Positions 1-8,574 are shown, counted from the stretch's first letter. The stretch is 23,773 nucleotides of DNA from Victivallaceae bacterium (GCA_016292515.1 JAEDIJ010000033.1:1-23773); one strand, 5' to 3'. Notes: generated by a model not told the origin, from the sequence alone. Numbers and translations are program-made.

Positions 1-21
1 ATTTTCTATTGGAGGGTTGCG

Positions 22-80
22 CTCACTACGTTCGCGCTCTTCGGTAAAACCTCGTGCCCTCACTGCGTTCGCGCTCTTCG
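22..80. repeat. Two 22-bp direct repeats
   Basis: Positions 22-43 and 59-80 are the same 22-bp sequence with one mismatch, 37 bp apart start to start. They lie in a non-coding stretch (1-203) beyond the 3' end of the large minus-strand gene. No convincing ORF, tRNA or promoter was seen in 1-150. Confidence 0.75.
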
Positions 81-150
81 TCGCTTCGCTCCTTGTCGAA
101 TCTCTCCTACTCCAGGTTTTTTCGCTTACGTACGGCGAAAATCACAGGGC

Positions 151-197
151 AAAAAAAGCCCCGCGCTTTTTACGAGTGCGGGGCTTTGGTTTTTTTG
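151..197 (-). terminator. Intrinsic terminator, probably bidirectional
   Basis: A perfect 10-bp stem (155-164 with 178-187, arm AAAGCCCCGC) closes a 13-nt loop. On the minus strand it is followed by a run of T (complement of 151-157), seven bases beyond the stop codon of the 1060-residue gene. T runs also follow on the plus strand (188-197), so it may work both ways. Confidence 0.85.
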
Positions 198-203
198 GTT
201 TTC

Positions 204-3200
204 TTAACGTTTTTCGATCAAAATAATCGTGCCCGGCTCAACGTTTTTTGGTATTTTTTCGTCAAGTTTCGTCGTTTTGCCGTCGGCAAGCGTCATTGAA
301 ACGGGAACGAAATTTTCCGGTAACGACACCTGCAGATTTTTCACGCCGTCGAAGCAGAAAATCGCCGCGCCCTTTTCCGCCGTCCAAGTCGTGCCGAAAG
401 GCGTTTCGCGGATGAACGGCATCCCGTTGTCGAGAGCGGCGTTGATCGCCGGCATATAGTTTTTGATTTTCTGCAAGTAGGCAAGTTCGCCGGGATGGGA
501 CTCAAACTTCGATGCCCACGCATCAAGCGGCGTTTTAATGAAATAGCCGTACATCGAAGTACGGAAATAATCAAAATACATCGCATCGCGGATACTGCTT
601 GCGCCGATGAAGGGGAATTCCCGCCCGCGCAACGGACGGTTATAGGAGTCGGCGCGGAAAATATAACCGTCAAGCACGCAGGGATTCATCCCCTCGGTAA
701 CGACAAAATGACCGCGGTCGTAGTAGTACTTGTAAATTTCCATCTGCGGCCACAGTCCGACCCGCGATTCCGGCGTTGCGAAGTTATAAGTGCCGCTCGC
801 CGAGCCGCCCATATCGTACCAGCAAACGCCGACGCCGTGATCAAGCATCGTGTCGATCACATTCTGATACCACTTGCGGAATTCGGGGTGATCCATGTCA
901 GCGGTACGGTAGTGACCGCCGAAATATCCGGCGATTTTACCATTTTCGTCGTGGATGAACCATTCGGGATGCTGTTGCACGAGCGGCGACTGACCGGGCG
1001 TATGACAGCAGGGATGCCACGGATAGGCGATCAATCCCGCTTTTTTGATCCTTTCATACTTGGCGACGGTCGCAGGGATCGTAAAATCCTCGATCTGCAA
1101 CGGACAAAGCGGTACGTCGATGATCTTGTAACCGAATTCCTTTGCCGCCTGGATGATTTCGTCGATCTCGGTATCCGTCGCCATATCGGAATAGCAGGCG
1201 GTGGGGCAAGCCGGAATTTCCGGAAATCCCGCTTTTACGCGATAGACGTGGCGCAAAAACTGATAGAGTGCGATCCAGTCGTTGCTGGTATCGTATTTTT
1301 TATCCATCGCCATATGCCAGAAAATGGCACTTTTCTGCGGCGCTTTGACTCTGCCGTAGTGAAAATTGATCGTTTCGTCAAAACAAGGATCGCCCTTTTT
1401 CGTCCTGCCGTTGAAAGAAACGGGGAAAAGTTCGTCGACGAACTCACACAAAACCGCGTTTTCTCCCTCGATCCAGGTAAAAGGCTGTCCCGTCGCGAAA
1501 AAGCCCCAACTGCGCAACTCGGCATCGCCTTTGCCGGAAAGATCGTACTCATTGTAACCGCGGGGCGGCTGATAACAGGCGAAACGGCGGAAACGCTTAT
1601 TGCCGACATCGACACGATAGTTCAACTGCAAATTGTTGAGCAACTTCTTTCCCAGCGAATGCACGATGATTTTTTCGCCGATCCCGGCAAGGCTTCTGCC
1701 GTCGACATCGGCTTTTCCGGTCACAAATATCCAGTCGAGCCGGATCGAATCGTCCGCATTGGCAAGCGTGATGGTCAACTGGTCGCCGCCGGTGATCGTT
1801 TTGACTTGAAGTTTAACATTCGCGGCGTGAAAATCGCTTTTCTGATTGGTCGCTTCGCCGGTCGATGTGTCATCGGATCTCGTGACGGCTTTGGGATAGC
1901 CGATCGCAGGAAACTTCACTTGGCGCAGATATGGCTTTGCCGCCCCGGGAAAGGTGATGTCAAGACCTTTATCGCCGACGGCGACGACGTAGCCGTTGCT
2001 GAATTTCGCAATGTTGCCGTCAACGGTGACGGTCGCGGGAACTTTTTCCAGCGTCATCGCGGGCGCGGTGATCGTGACATCCGCCTGATCCAACATTTTC
2101 GGCTGAATATGCGATTCCGTTTCCTCCGGCTGAGTCAACTGAAAATCTCCGGCTTCGCCGAGGAGCGCGGCAATCAGCCGGTAACGATATGCCCATCTGA
2201 AAAACTGAATGTTCTCATTGCGGCGGTTGTAGTCGTTGTTGAAAAAAAGCACGTTGCCTTTGCCGTATTTCCAAATCGCCGCATATACGCTTTGATGTTC
2301 GCCTTTCTCGTTTTCCAGCCACGCAAGAACTCGCGCATCTTTTTTGGGCGCGGCAACGCGATACGGGTCGACGTTGCGCCATTTTTTCGGCAGGGAGGAA
2401 AAACGTGCGCCTTCGGGACGGCGGACAAAAAGCGAGTCGGTTGTCGGTTCAAGATCGCCCAGTTCAACAGGCGTGACGTCGGCGAGGATTTCCGGCGTAT
2501 TGACCGTCAGCACCAGATTGCCGCCGTTTTGAACGTATTTTTTGAGTTGCTCCAAACGCCTGTCGCCAAGCACCCGGGTCTGATTTTCCGCGGAAAGCGC
2601 ACTTAAAAAGACCACCTTGTAACGATCCAACTGATTGAATTCAAAGGGAAGATAGTTCAGCGGCGTCGGTTCCACGGGGTCTTGCGGCGTGATCTTGATC
2701 GACGCGCCGGACATTCCCCCCATATAAGTCCCGTTGATAAGGTAAAGATCCGCGCCGTAACGGCAGATTTCCCGGGCGAGCGTATTGGTCATCCACGGAC
2801 GCATACCGCCGATCATCAAAATGGCGGGACCGCCTTTTTTGCCCTTGGGACGGGGAAACATACCGTCAAGTTTGGGCGAAATCGGCAAGTGACCGGGGTC
2901 GGCGATCAGATTGCCGGAACCGCTTTTTTTCGCCGATTTTTTCCGGGCGGCAGGTGAAAAATTTTTATCATCGGTCAAAACGATCTCATCGATCCGGCAC
3001 ATCGTTTTGACGGAAACGATTTTGATTTGATTTTCGCCCGCACGCAACACAAGAGGGCGTTTGCGGCAACACCAGCCCCAGCCCGCCTTGGTCTGACCGA
3101 CGCCGAAAACGTCGCCGAAAACTCCGATGCTTTTGCCGTTGATGAAAACCTCCGCCGTGCGCCAGTTGTCACCGAAATTTTTCGTTTTCATCCAAAAATA

Positions 3201-3386
3201 AAAACTTCCCGGCTGATCGACCTTGAAACCGCCCTCCGCGACCGCGCCGGGCTTGGCGCCGCGGATGCACTCGATTTCGCGCGCCCAGCCGTCATCCGCT
3301 TTCAACGAACTTGCGTCGATCGCGATTTCCACAGCCGGAGAACAACTGCACCAAAGCGCAAAGAAAAACAAAACGATATGTTTCAT
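204..3386 (-). CDS. Secreted multidomain glycoside-hydrolase-like protein
   Basis: This is a 1060-residue exported protein. Residues 1-19 are a signal peptide with a hydrophobic core and a likely SPA|VE cleavage. Residues ~20-150 form a beta-rich module that looks carbohydrate-binding and is repeated as the small secreted gene at 9572-10092. Residues ~185-420 resemble the class-I glutamine-amidotransferase-like/trimerisation folds found in beta-galactosidase-type enzymes. The C-terminal ~350 residues look like a TIM barrel of the GH36/clan-D type, with HPEWF, DMDHPEF and CWYDMGG motifs. D858 in CWYDMGG is a candidate nucleophile and E898 in VVTEGMN a nearby conserved-looking acid; both assignments are inferred. 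The start follows a GAGGGG ribosome site and its own promoter. The substrate is unknown, but the genes upstream on the same strand suggest plant or host glycans. Confidence 0.72.
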   Translation of the reverse strand: MKHIVLFFFALWCSCSPAVEIAIDASSLKADDGWAREIECIRGAKPGAVAEGGFKVDQPGSFYFWMKTKNFGDNWRTAEVFINGKSIGVFGDVFGVGQTKAGWGWCCRKRPLVLRAGENQIKIVSVKTMCRIDEIVLTDDKNFSPAARKKSAKKSGSGNLIADPGHLPISPKLDGMFPRPKGKKGGPAILMIGGMRPWMTNTLAREICRYGADLYLINGTYMGGMSGASIKITPQDPVEPTPLNYLPFEFNQLDRYKVVFLSALSAENQTRVLGDRRLEQLKKYVQNGGNLVLTVNTPEILADVTPVELGDLEPTTDSLFVRRPEGARFSSLPKKWRNVDPYRVAAPKKDARVLAWLENEKGEHQSVYAAIWKYGKGNVLFFNNDYNRRNENIQFFRWAYRYRLIAALLGEAGDFQLTQPEETESHIQPKMLDQADVTITAPAMTLEKVPATVTVDGNIAKFSNGYVVAVGDKGLDITFPGAAKPYLRQVKFPAIGYPKAVTRSDDTSTGEATNQKSDFHAANVKLQVKTITGGDQLTITLANADDSIRLDWIFVTGKADVDGRSLAGIGEKIIVHSLGKKLLNNLQLNYRVDVGNKRFRRFACYQPPRGYNEYDLSGKGDAELRSWGFFATGQPFTWIEGENAVLCEFVDELFPVSFNGRTKKGDPCFDETINFHYGRVKAPQKSAIFWHMAMDKKYDTSNDWIALYQFLRHVYRVKAGFPEIPACPTACYSDMATDTEIDEIIQAAKEFGYKIIDVPLCPLQIEDFTIPATVAKYERIKKAGLIAYPWHPCCHTPGQSPLVQQHPEWFIHDENGKIAGYFGGHYRTADMDHPEFRKWYQNVIDTMLDHGVGVCWYDMGGSASGTYNFATPESRVGLWPQMEIYKYYYDRGHFVVTEGMNPCVLDGYIFRADSYNRPLRGREFPFIGASSIRDAMYFDYFRTSMYGYFIKTPLDAWASKFESHPGELAYLQKIKNYMPAINAALDNGMPFIRETPFGTTWTAEKGAAIFCFDGVKNLQVSLPENFVPVSMTLADGKTTKLDEKIPKNVEPGTIILIEKR

Positions 3387-3443
3387 AGGTTCCCCTCTTT
3401 TGGTTGCAAAATGTACTTTGACTTTTTACAGACTATCCACTAT

Positions 3444-3472
3444 AATATAGCATGACCCCATAGAAAAAACAA
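3444..3472 (-). promoter_or_regulatory. Promoter of the 1060-residue secreted protein gene
   Basis: On the minus strand, -35 TTGTTT (3472-3467), a 17-bp spacer and -10 TATATT (3449-3444) lie about 58 bp upstream of the start codon at 3386. The gene can therefore be transcribed separately from the three-gene operon that ends at 3519. Confidence 0.6.
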
Positions 3473-3518
3473 GAAACTCACGGCATTCCGGGATTGCTTT
3501 TTTGAAGCAGTGGCAAAG

Positions 3519-4489
3519 CTATCGCGAAATCTCTTTTCCCTGATGAATGACCAGTCCGATGAATTCATTGCGGTAACGCCCGTTGTACCAAAGCAACCAT
3601 TTGTCGTGCTCCTTGTCGTAAACGACGGAGGGTTTGTAGCAGGCGTAGTGATCCCAGCTTTCCGGAGTCGGAGAGACGATCGGATTTTCGGAACTGCGCT
3701 TCCAGTTGGTCACGCCGTCTTGGGAAAAAGCGACGCAGCCCCGGGCGGTGTCGATGTTTTCGTAACCGATATAAAACATCGCGTAAGTACCGTCATCGAG
3801 CTGATGCACTTCACAACCGCCGACGCGATCTTTGTCGTAGAAATCCTGCCCTTTGACGAAAATCGGGTTTAACAGGGATTTTTCCCAATGGATGCCGTCT
3901 TTGGATTCGGCATAGCAGATAACGTTGGGTTCGTAGGTTTCGCCGGAGGCGTACCACATGCGGAAAACGTCGCGTTTTTCGTCGTAAATGACGTAAGGAT
4001 TCATCACGGAAAAACCTTTCCACGGATGCTCCGGGATCATCACCGGAAGTCGGGAAACGCGCGTAAAATGAACTCCGTCGTCCGACACGGCGTAGCCGAT
4101 TTTGGAATATCCCCGCGCCTGTCCGGTGTACCACATATGGTAACGGTCTTTGACAAAGATCACGCAGTTGCGGTTGACATCGTCTTCCCAACCGGATGCG
4201 GGATCCGCATTGAGGACGATGACCGGCTCGCTGAAATGGACGCCGGCGTCGGAGCGGACCAGCGCGAGCGCTTTCCTTGGACGCCACGAGAAGTACATAT
4301 TGATTTATGCGTTCCCTTTTCGATGACGTTGACGTCAAAGCACGTCCCTAGTTTCGTGTCGCCGAGAACCGGATTCCCATCATATTTGACCCAAGAACTC
4401 ATTTTTTTTCCTTTCCCCGTTTCCGGATCGCCGGCAAATACCGCGCCGATGCCGATTAAAACAAAACAAATTGCCATCCATTTTTTCAT
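3519..4489 (-). pseudogene. Five-bladed beta-propeller glycosidase (GH43/GH130-like), frameshifted
   Basis: This gene is split between two frames. Residues 1-45 (signal peptide MKKWMAICFVLIGIGAVFA, then SSWVKYDGNPVLGDTK) run from ATG at 4489. The rest, from MYFSWRPRKALAL to the stop at 3521-3519, is one frame over. Restoring one A in the AAA run (plus-strand TTT at 4304-4306) gives a continuous reading THKINMYFSWRPRK and a protein of about 323 residues. The repeated blade pattern (MWYTG, MWYASG, MFYIGYE, LLWYNGRY) is typical of the GH32/43/130 propeller superfamily, which cleaves or phosphorolyses arabinosyl, xylosyl or mannosyl linkages. The start overlaps the stop of the GH127 gene by 4 bp (ATGA), so translation is coupled. 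Whether the lesion is real or a sequencing indel cannot be told here. Confidence 0.8.
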
Positions 4490-6399
4490 CGTTCTTTCCT
4501 TTCGGTCATCGTGCGGATCCACACTGCCATTTGAGAGGGACCGCGATTTTGCCACAAGGCATACGGAATGGCGGTGCACCGGATCGGCGTGATTTGGGTT
4601 TCTCCCTCAAAATAAAGTGCGTCGCCGTCATTTTTGACGGTTTCGCGCCACGCATCGAACTGCAACGCCACCGTTCCGGCGGGAAGTCCCGATCCGGCAT
4701 CAAGAATGACTTCTTTCATATCGGCACATTCCGGATCAAGCACGATTTCTCTTACCGGACACGGCGCATCCGGCGATTCGATGCAATAGACCACGGGACC
4801 GCGCTGAATGGCGATGCGCCCGAGGTCATTGGTGACGCGGCTGTCGGCGTGCAGAAACTGGATGCGCAACGCCAATTTCATTTCCACGCGGTCGCCCTGC
4901 CGCCACACCCGATGCAACGGCAAATAGTTTCCGCCCGCGCCGCGGTAGACCTCTTTGCCGTTGACCGATACGGCGACGTCGTCGCACCAGCCGGGAAGCC
5001 GGAGATCAAGCGTCCATTCTCCCGCGGATCTTACATCGATTTTGATGTTGCCGTCATAAGGATAACTTCCCGACACTTCAAATTCCGCCGTTTTGCCATC
5101 GGCAAAAGCGTGATGAAGTTTACACGCCGTCGGGATATGCAGATAAACGTGATCCCGTTCATCGTCAAACGCCGCGACAAATTGCGCAAGTTGCGTAAGA
5201 TACCGGGCGAAACTCGTCGGACAGCACGAGCAGTCGAACCATTCCTTGCGCACCGGAGAACCGGCATTGTAGCAGTGCAGATTTTCGTCGACTTCAAGAT
5301 AATTGGTATAGAAATAATGTTCCCCGTCCAGACTGATGCCCGACATCACGCCGTTGAAAAGCGCGCGCTCCATAAACGAAGCGTATTTTTCTTCGCAGGT
5401 GATATCGAGCATCCGGCGGCAGAAGAAAGTGAAACCCATTGCGGCGCAACTTTCGGCGTACATCAGACTTCCGTTTTGCAGATCGTAATCCGAAGTGATG
5501 GCTTCCCCGTGAAAACTCGAACCGATACCGCCCGTCACGTACATTCTCTTTTGCGTCAGATTGTCAAAGATTTTGCGGCAGCTTGCCAACAATTCCCCGT
5601 CGTCGGTCAAATTCGCGACGTCGGCGACGCCGCAGTAAAAATAGACCGCGCGGACCGCGTGCCCGACCGCTTCGTTTTCCTCCCGCACCGGTTTGAGCGC
5701 CTGAAAATGTTTCAACGCTTCGTCACTCAGCGGCTTGGGATATTCCCCGACGAAAAAGTTCGGTTGGGTGCCCCGGTCGTTGACAAAATAAGCGGCGAGT
5801 TCCAAGTAACGTTTTTTATGAGTGACGCGGTAAAGTTTGACGAGAGCAAGCTCGATCTCCTCGTGCCCCGGCCACCCCTGCCGCACTCCGTGCGGTCCGA
5901 AAACGGTGCAAAGATAATCCGCGTAGCGGCACATCGCGTCAAGAAGTTTCCGCTTTCCAAGCAACGTGTAGCCCGCCACCGCCGCTTCGATCAGATGACC
6001 GCAACAATAAAGTTCGTGCGCTTCCAGCAGATTGGTGAAACGCTTCTCCGGCTCGACGGTCGTGAAGTGCGTGTTGAGATAGCCGTCCGGCTGTTGCGAC
6101 GCGACGAAAAGATCGACCCAGCGGTCGTATTCCTTTTCCAAAGCCGCATCCGGACGAAGCGCAAGGGATGCCGCCATTCCCTCCATCACCTTGGCGAGAT
6201 CGGAATCCCAATAGACGTGGGGCTTGTCGGGCATACCCTCTTGCCACGGCGTTTCAAGCGACCTCAAACGCCCGGTCTCGACGCATTTTTTCATCGTCGA
6301 GGCGATCGTGCGGCCGATACCGGTCTCCTGACGCTCTTTCAATACGCCGGAGGTCAACTCGACGTCGCGGCCATCGGCACATTGTTTTTTGCTGATCAT
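4486..6399 (-). CDS. GH127 family glycoside hydrolase (beta-L-arabinofuranosidase-like, DUF1680)
   Basis: This 637-residue protein has the length and layout of GH127: an (alpha/alpha)6 barrel followed by beta-sandwich domains. GH127 enzymes of the HypBA1 type use a zinc-bound cysteine nucleophile. The matching residues are visible here as E316 and C318 in YAESCAA and C392-C393 in DCSCCP. No signal peptide is seen, so the enzyme is probably intracellular and acts on imported oligosaccharides. The gene starts 1 nt after the GH5 stop, and its AGGAG ribosome site lies inside the end of that gene. The partner enzymes suggest breakdown of arabinose-containing plant glycans, but the substrate is inferred from the family. 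Confidence 0.9.
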   Translation of the reverse strand: MISKKQCADGRDVELTSGVLKERQETGIGRTIASTMKKCVETGRLRSLETPWQEGMPDKPHVYWDSDLAKVMEGMAASLALRPDAALEKEYDRWVDLFVASQQPDGYLNTHFTTVEPEKRFTNLLEAHELYCCGHLIEAAVAGYTLLGKRKLLDAMCRYADYLCTVFGPHGVRQGWPGHEEIELALVKLYRVTHKKRYLELAAYFVNDRGTQPNFFVGEYPKPLSDEALKHFQALKPVREENEAVGHAVRAVYFYCGVADVANLTDDGELLASCRKIFDNLTQKRMYVTGGIGSSFHGEAITSDYDLQNGSLMYAESCAAMGFTFFCRRMLDITCEEKYASFMERALFNGVMSGISLDGEHYFYTNYLEVDENLHCYNAGSPVRKEWFDCSCCPTSFARYLTQLAQFVAAFDDERDHVYLHIPTACKLHHAFADGKTAEFEVSGSYPYDGNIKIDVRSAGEWTLDLRLPGWCDDVAVSVNGKEVYRGAGGNYLPLHRVWRQGDRVEMKLALRIQFLHADSRVTNDLGRIAIQRGPVVYCIESPDAPCPVREIVLDPECADMKEVILDAGSGLPAGTVALQFDAWRETVKNDGDALYFEGETQITPIRCTAIPYALWQNRGPSQMAVWIRTMTERKER

Positions 6400-6400
6400 A

Positions 6401-7534
6401 TTATTCTCCTAGACAGGCTTTTAAGAGTTCTTCCGAAAGGAACTCCCTTGTATCATCATCCACCAATGAAAACCGGTTCCCGTCGTTGGGGGTGGAAAGA
6501 TAATTCCAGACGCAATACGGGATGCCGTGCTCTTTCGCGAGGGAAATGACGTCGCGCATATAGTTGATCCGCGACTCTTTGGGCGCGTGGCGGATCGTGC
6601 CGAACTCCCCAAGCCACAAAATCTTGTCGGGGTGTTGTCTTTTGAATTCAAAAGCGTTGCGCATTTCCGAAGCGAGATACGCCTTGTCAAAAGGACGAGG
6701 ATCCGGCCGGTGTTTGATTCGGTCGCAATTTTTATCGGGGTAGACGACGATTTGGTTCCAGTAGAGTGCCCAGTCTTTCAGCACGCCCCGCTGATGGGTA
6801 AATTCTCCTGGCGCGTACATATGAAAGGTGTAGACGACTTTGGGATCATCCCAAATGCGCAGCGAGGGAAGTTCCGGCGGATTGTTCCACGCGACCGGAC
6901 CGACGATGATCCACCGCTCCCGATTTTTCGCCCGTATCGCCCGTATCGCGCGGTCGGCAAGCGCATTCCATTTTTCGGGATCGACATCCCGTACGTCGTT
7001 GAGAAGTTCAAATGCGATATCGGGGTGATCGTGGTAACGGCGCTCGATCTCCAACCACAAAGCGATGAAACGGTTTTGCAAAATTTCGTCGTCCATAAGT
7101 TGAATTTTTTCCGGGATGTCGCAGTAATTCCCCAAAGATTTGTGCAAATTCAGCACAATGTTGAGACCGTACTTGTCGCACCACGCGATGAATTCGTCGA
7201 TTTTCCGGAAAGTGCGCTCCCGGTACTTCCCCGGAGCTTCCTCCAATACGATCTGATCGAAACCCAATCGCACGTGGTCGAATCCCCAACTTTTGATCTT
7301 CCTGACATCGTCCTCGGTGATGAAAGAATCGAAATGCTCAAAATCGCCGACCGTAAGGTCAAGACGTTTATTTTCCGGCAGTACGTTGAAACGTTTGTAG
7401 TTGGTAAGCCAGCCGCCGATCCCCATACCTCGTTCAAATCCCTGCCATTTGCCGCCTGACGACGGAAGTCCGGCGGCGGTCCCCAATTGAATGATCCCGA
7501 CTATGACGGCAAAAAATCTGAGTAATTTATTCAT
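6401..7534 (-). CDS. Secreted GH5-like glycoside hydrolase
   Basis: This is a 377-residue TIM-barrel protein with an N-terminal signal peptide (MNKLLRFFAVIVGIIQLGTAAG). GH5 landmarks are present: NLHKS near residue 130, FHMY (H238, Y240), and LGEFGT with E310 as the expected nucleophile. At the acid/base position the usual LLNE reads LLND (D180, codon GAC), which is unusual for a retaining GH5. The start was placed at 7534 because GGGGAG lies 7 nt upstream and the signal peptide begins there; an in-frame ATG at 7564 has no ribosome site. This is the first gene of an operon with GH127 and the propeller enzyme. It is transcribed away from the AraC gene, and the two promoters overlap. Confidence 0.85.
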   Translation of the reverse strand: MNKLLRFFAVIVGIIQLGTAAGLPSSGGKWQGFERGMGIGGWLTNYKRFNVLPENKRLDLTVGDFEHFDSFITEDDVRKIKSWGFDHVRLGFDQIVLEEAPGKYRERTFRKIDEFIAWCDKYGLNIVLNLHKSLGNYCDIPEKIQLMDDEILQNRFIALWLEIERRYHDHPDIAFELLNDVRDVDPEKWNALADRAIRAIRAKNRERWIIVGPVAWNNPPELPSLRIWDDPKVVYTFHMYAPGEFTHQRGVLKDWALYWNQIVVYPDKNCDRIKHRPDPRPFDKAYLASEMRNAFEFKRQHPDKILWLGEFGTIRHAPKESRINYMRDVISLAKEHGIPYCVWNYLSTPNDGNRFSLVDDDTREFLSEELLKACLGE

Positions 7535-7578
7535 ATTCCGCTCCCCGATTTTCGCATTTCCCACCCTGCTGAAAACAG

Positions 7579-7623
7579 ACGATTTTTTTCACACGATTTA
7601 ATATATCTTGACGAAAAACGATT
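7579..7623. promoter_or_regulatory. Three ACGATT(T) repeats, possible AraC-family operator
   Basis: ACGATTT occurs at 7579-7585 and 7593-7599 (14 bp apart), and ACGATT again at 7618-7623. Two copies fall just downstream of the predicted GH5-operon -10 box and the third lies in the core promoter region shared with the divergent regulator. This is a plausible binding site for the regulator encoded at 7674; the assignment is inferred from position only. Confidence 0.3.
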
Positions 7624-7628
7624 GTAAA
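7600..7628 (-). promoter_or_regulatory. Promoter of the GH5-GH127-propeller operon
   Basis: On the minus strand, -35 TTTACA (7628-7623), a 17-bp spacer and -10 TATATT (7605-7600) lie 66 bp upstream of the GH5 start. The -35 box overlaps the -35 box of the divergent araC-type promoter. Confidence 0.6.
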
Positions 7629-7650
7629 GACGGCAAAAGGAGATTATATT
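7622..7650 (+). promoter_or_regulatory. Promoter of AraC-family regulator 1
   Basis: -35 TTGTAA (7622-7627), a 17-bp spacer and -10 TATATT (7645-7650) precede the start at 7674 by 23 bp. The -35 box shares five bases with the -35 box of the opposite promoter. Confidence 0.6.
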
Positions 7651-7673
7651 GTACAAAAAGAGGACAAAAGAGT

Positions 7674-8447
7674 ATGTCGATCGAAGTTTTCAATGCGGGC
7701 AATTTTATTTCCCGCGGCAAAGGGACGCATCCCGAGCGCACGATTTCAAGCGACGAATTGATCGTTGTCACGCAGGGGGAATTGGAGATGTTCGAGGAGG
7801 AACACAGGTTCCGCGTCCGGGCAGGGGAGTATCTGTTGCTTTACCGCGGACGCCGTCACGGAGGAGGTGCGCCTTACCCGAAAAATCTGCGCTTTTTCTG
7901 GATCCACTTTGCCGACGACGGTTCGGTCGCAAAATCCATTCCGCAACAGGGGGTGCTGGACAAAAATTCCGCGTTGGAAGAGTATGCGCACAGTTTTCTT
8001 CGCGAACAAAGCAGCCTTCGCCCCGATACGGCTTCATTGAATTTGCTTTTTCAATTGATTTTGCGGGAATTGACGCGGAGCGACGCGACCGTTTCCGCGC
8101 CATTGGCGACGCCCGTTGCCGACGTCGCACAGAAATATATCGCGTTACATTATACGGAAAACATCGCGACGGAAACGATCAGCCGCGCCTTGCATTGCAA
8201 CGCGCAATATCTGGGGAAACTTTACCGGCGCAGTTTCGGAGAATCCGTCGCGGAGACGGTCAACCGTCAAAGGATCGCACTGGCGCGGCGGTTGCTGATT
8301 TCGACGACGCGCGCCGTCAAGGAGATCGCCTACGAATGCGGATACAACGATCTCGCCTATTTCCGGCGTCAATTCCGCAAATACGGAAATATGACACCGC
8401 GGCAATTTCGGCGGCAATTCCAATTGGAGCATTGGAATACTTTGTGA
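7674..8447 (+). CDS. AraC-family transcriptional regulator (cupin sensor)
   Basis: This is a 257-residue protein. The N-terminal half (residues ~25-65) has the cupin pattern of AraC-type sugar sensors: VVTQGELEMFEEEHRFRVRAGEYLLL followed by RRHGG. Residues ~145-257 are the twin helix-turn-helix DNA-binding domain, including VKEIAYECGYNDLAYFRRQFRKYGNMTPRQFRR, which matches the second-helix and GFxDxxYFxRxFKKxxGxTPxxYR signature. The start at 7674 was chosen because it begins the cupin domain and lies just after the predicted promoter; an earlier ATG at 7608 would lie inside the promoter. Its divergent position suggests that it controls the GH5-GH127-propeller operon in response to a released sugar. 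Confidence 0.87.
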   Translation: MSIEVFNAGNFISRGKGTHPERTISSDELIVVTQGELEMFEEEHRFRVRAGEYLLLYRGRRHGGGAPYPKNLRFFWIHFADDGSVAKSIPQQGVLDKNSALEEYAHSFLREQSSLRPDTASLNLLFQLILRELTRSDATVSAPLATPVADVAQKYIALHYTENIATETISRALHCNAQYLGKLYRRSFGESVAETVNRQRIALARRLLISTTRAVKEIAYECGYNDLAYFRRQFRKYGNMTPRQFRRQFQLEHWNTL

Positions 8448-8534
8448 TCCTGTCGTCCGGCGGAGGCACACCAGGAATTATACGCTTTTCGTATATTCGC
8501 ATTCATTCGCGGTTTCAATCTTCCAAGCGAGACT

Positions 8535-8569
8535 CTCTCATCTCTCATCTCTCATCTCTCATCTCTCAT
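8535..8569. repeat. Five perfect CTCTCAT tandem repeats
   Basis: Five head-to-tail copies of the heptamer CTCTCAT occupy 8535-8569 and end 5 bp before the -35 box of the PocR-AraC gene. Heptamer arrays can change copy number by slippage. Confidence 0.9.
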
Positions 8570-8574
8570 TTTAT

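Noticed and set aside
495..2606. 703-codon plus-strand ORF opposite the 1060-residue gene
   Set aside because: It has no family resemblance, no ribosome site and an Arg/Asp/Val-rich composition typical of an antisense shadow of a GC-rich gene. The minus-strand protein has a signal peptide and domains.
4304..4306. Programmed ribosomal frameshifting in the propeller gene
   Set aside because: The site has only three A with no slippery heptamer, stimulatory hairpin or upstream ribosome-like site seen, and two similar breaks nearby point to indels.
4471..6549. 692-codon plus-strand ORF opposite GH127
   Set aside because: It is an antisense shadow; the GH127 reading on the minus strand shows full catalytic motifs.
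6527..7459. 310-codon plus-strand ORF opposite GH5
   Set aside because: It is an antisense shadow with no recognisable motif; the minus-strand GH5 reading explains the region.
8535..8569. CTCTCAT array as a CRISPR
   Set aside because: The units are 7 bp with no spacers, so it is a simple tandem repeat.
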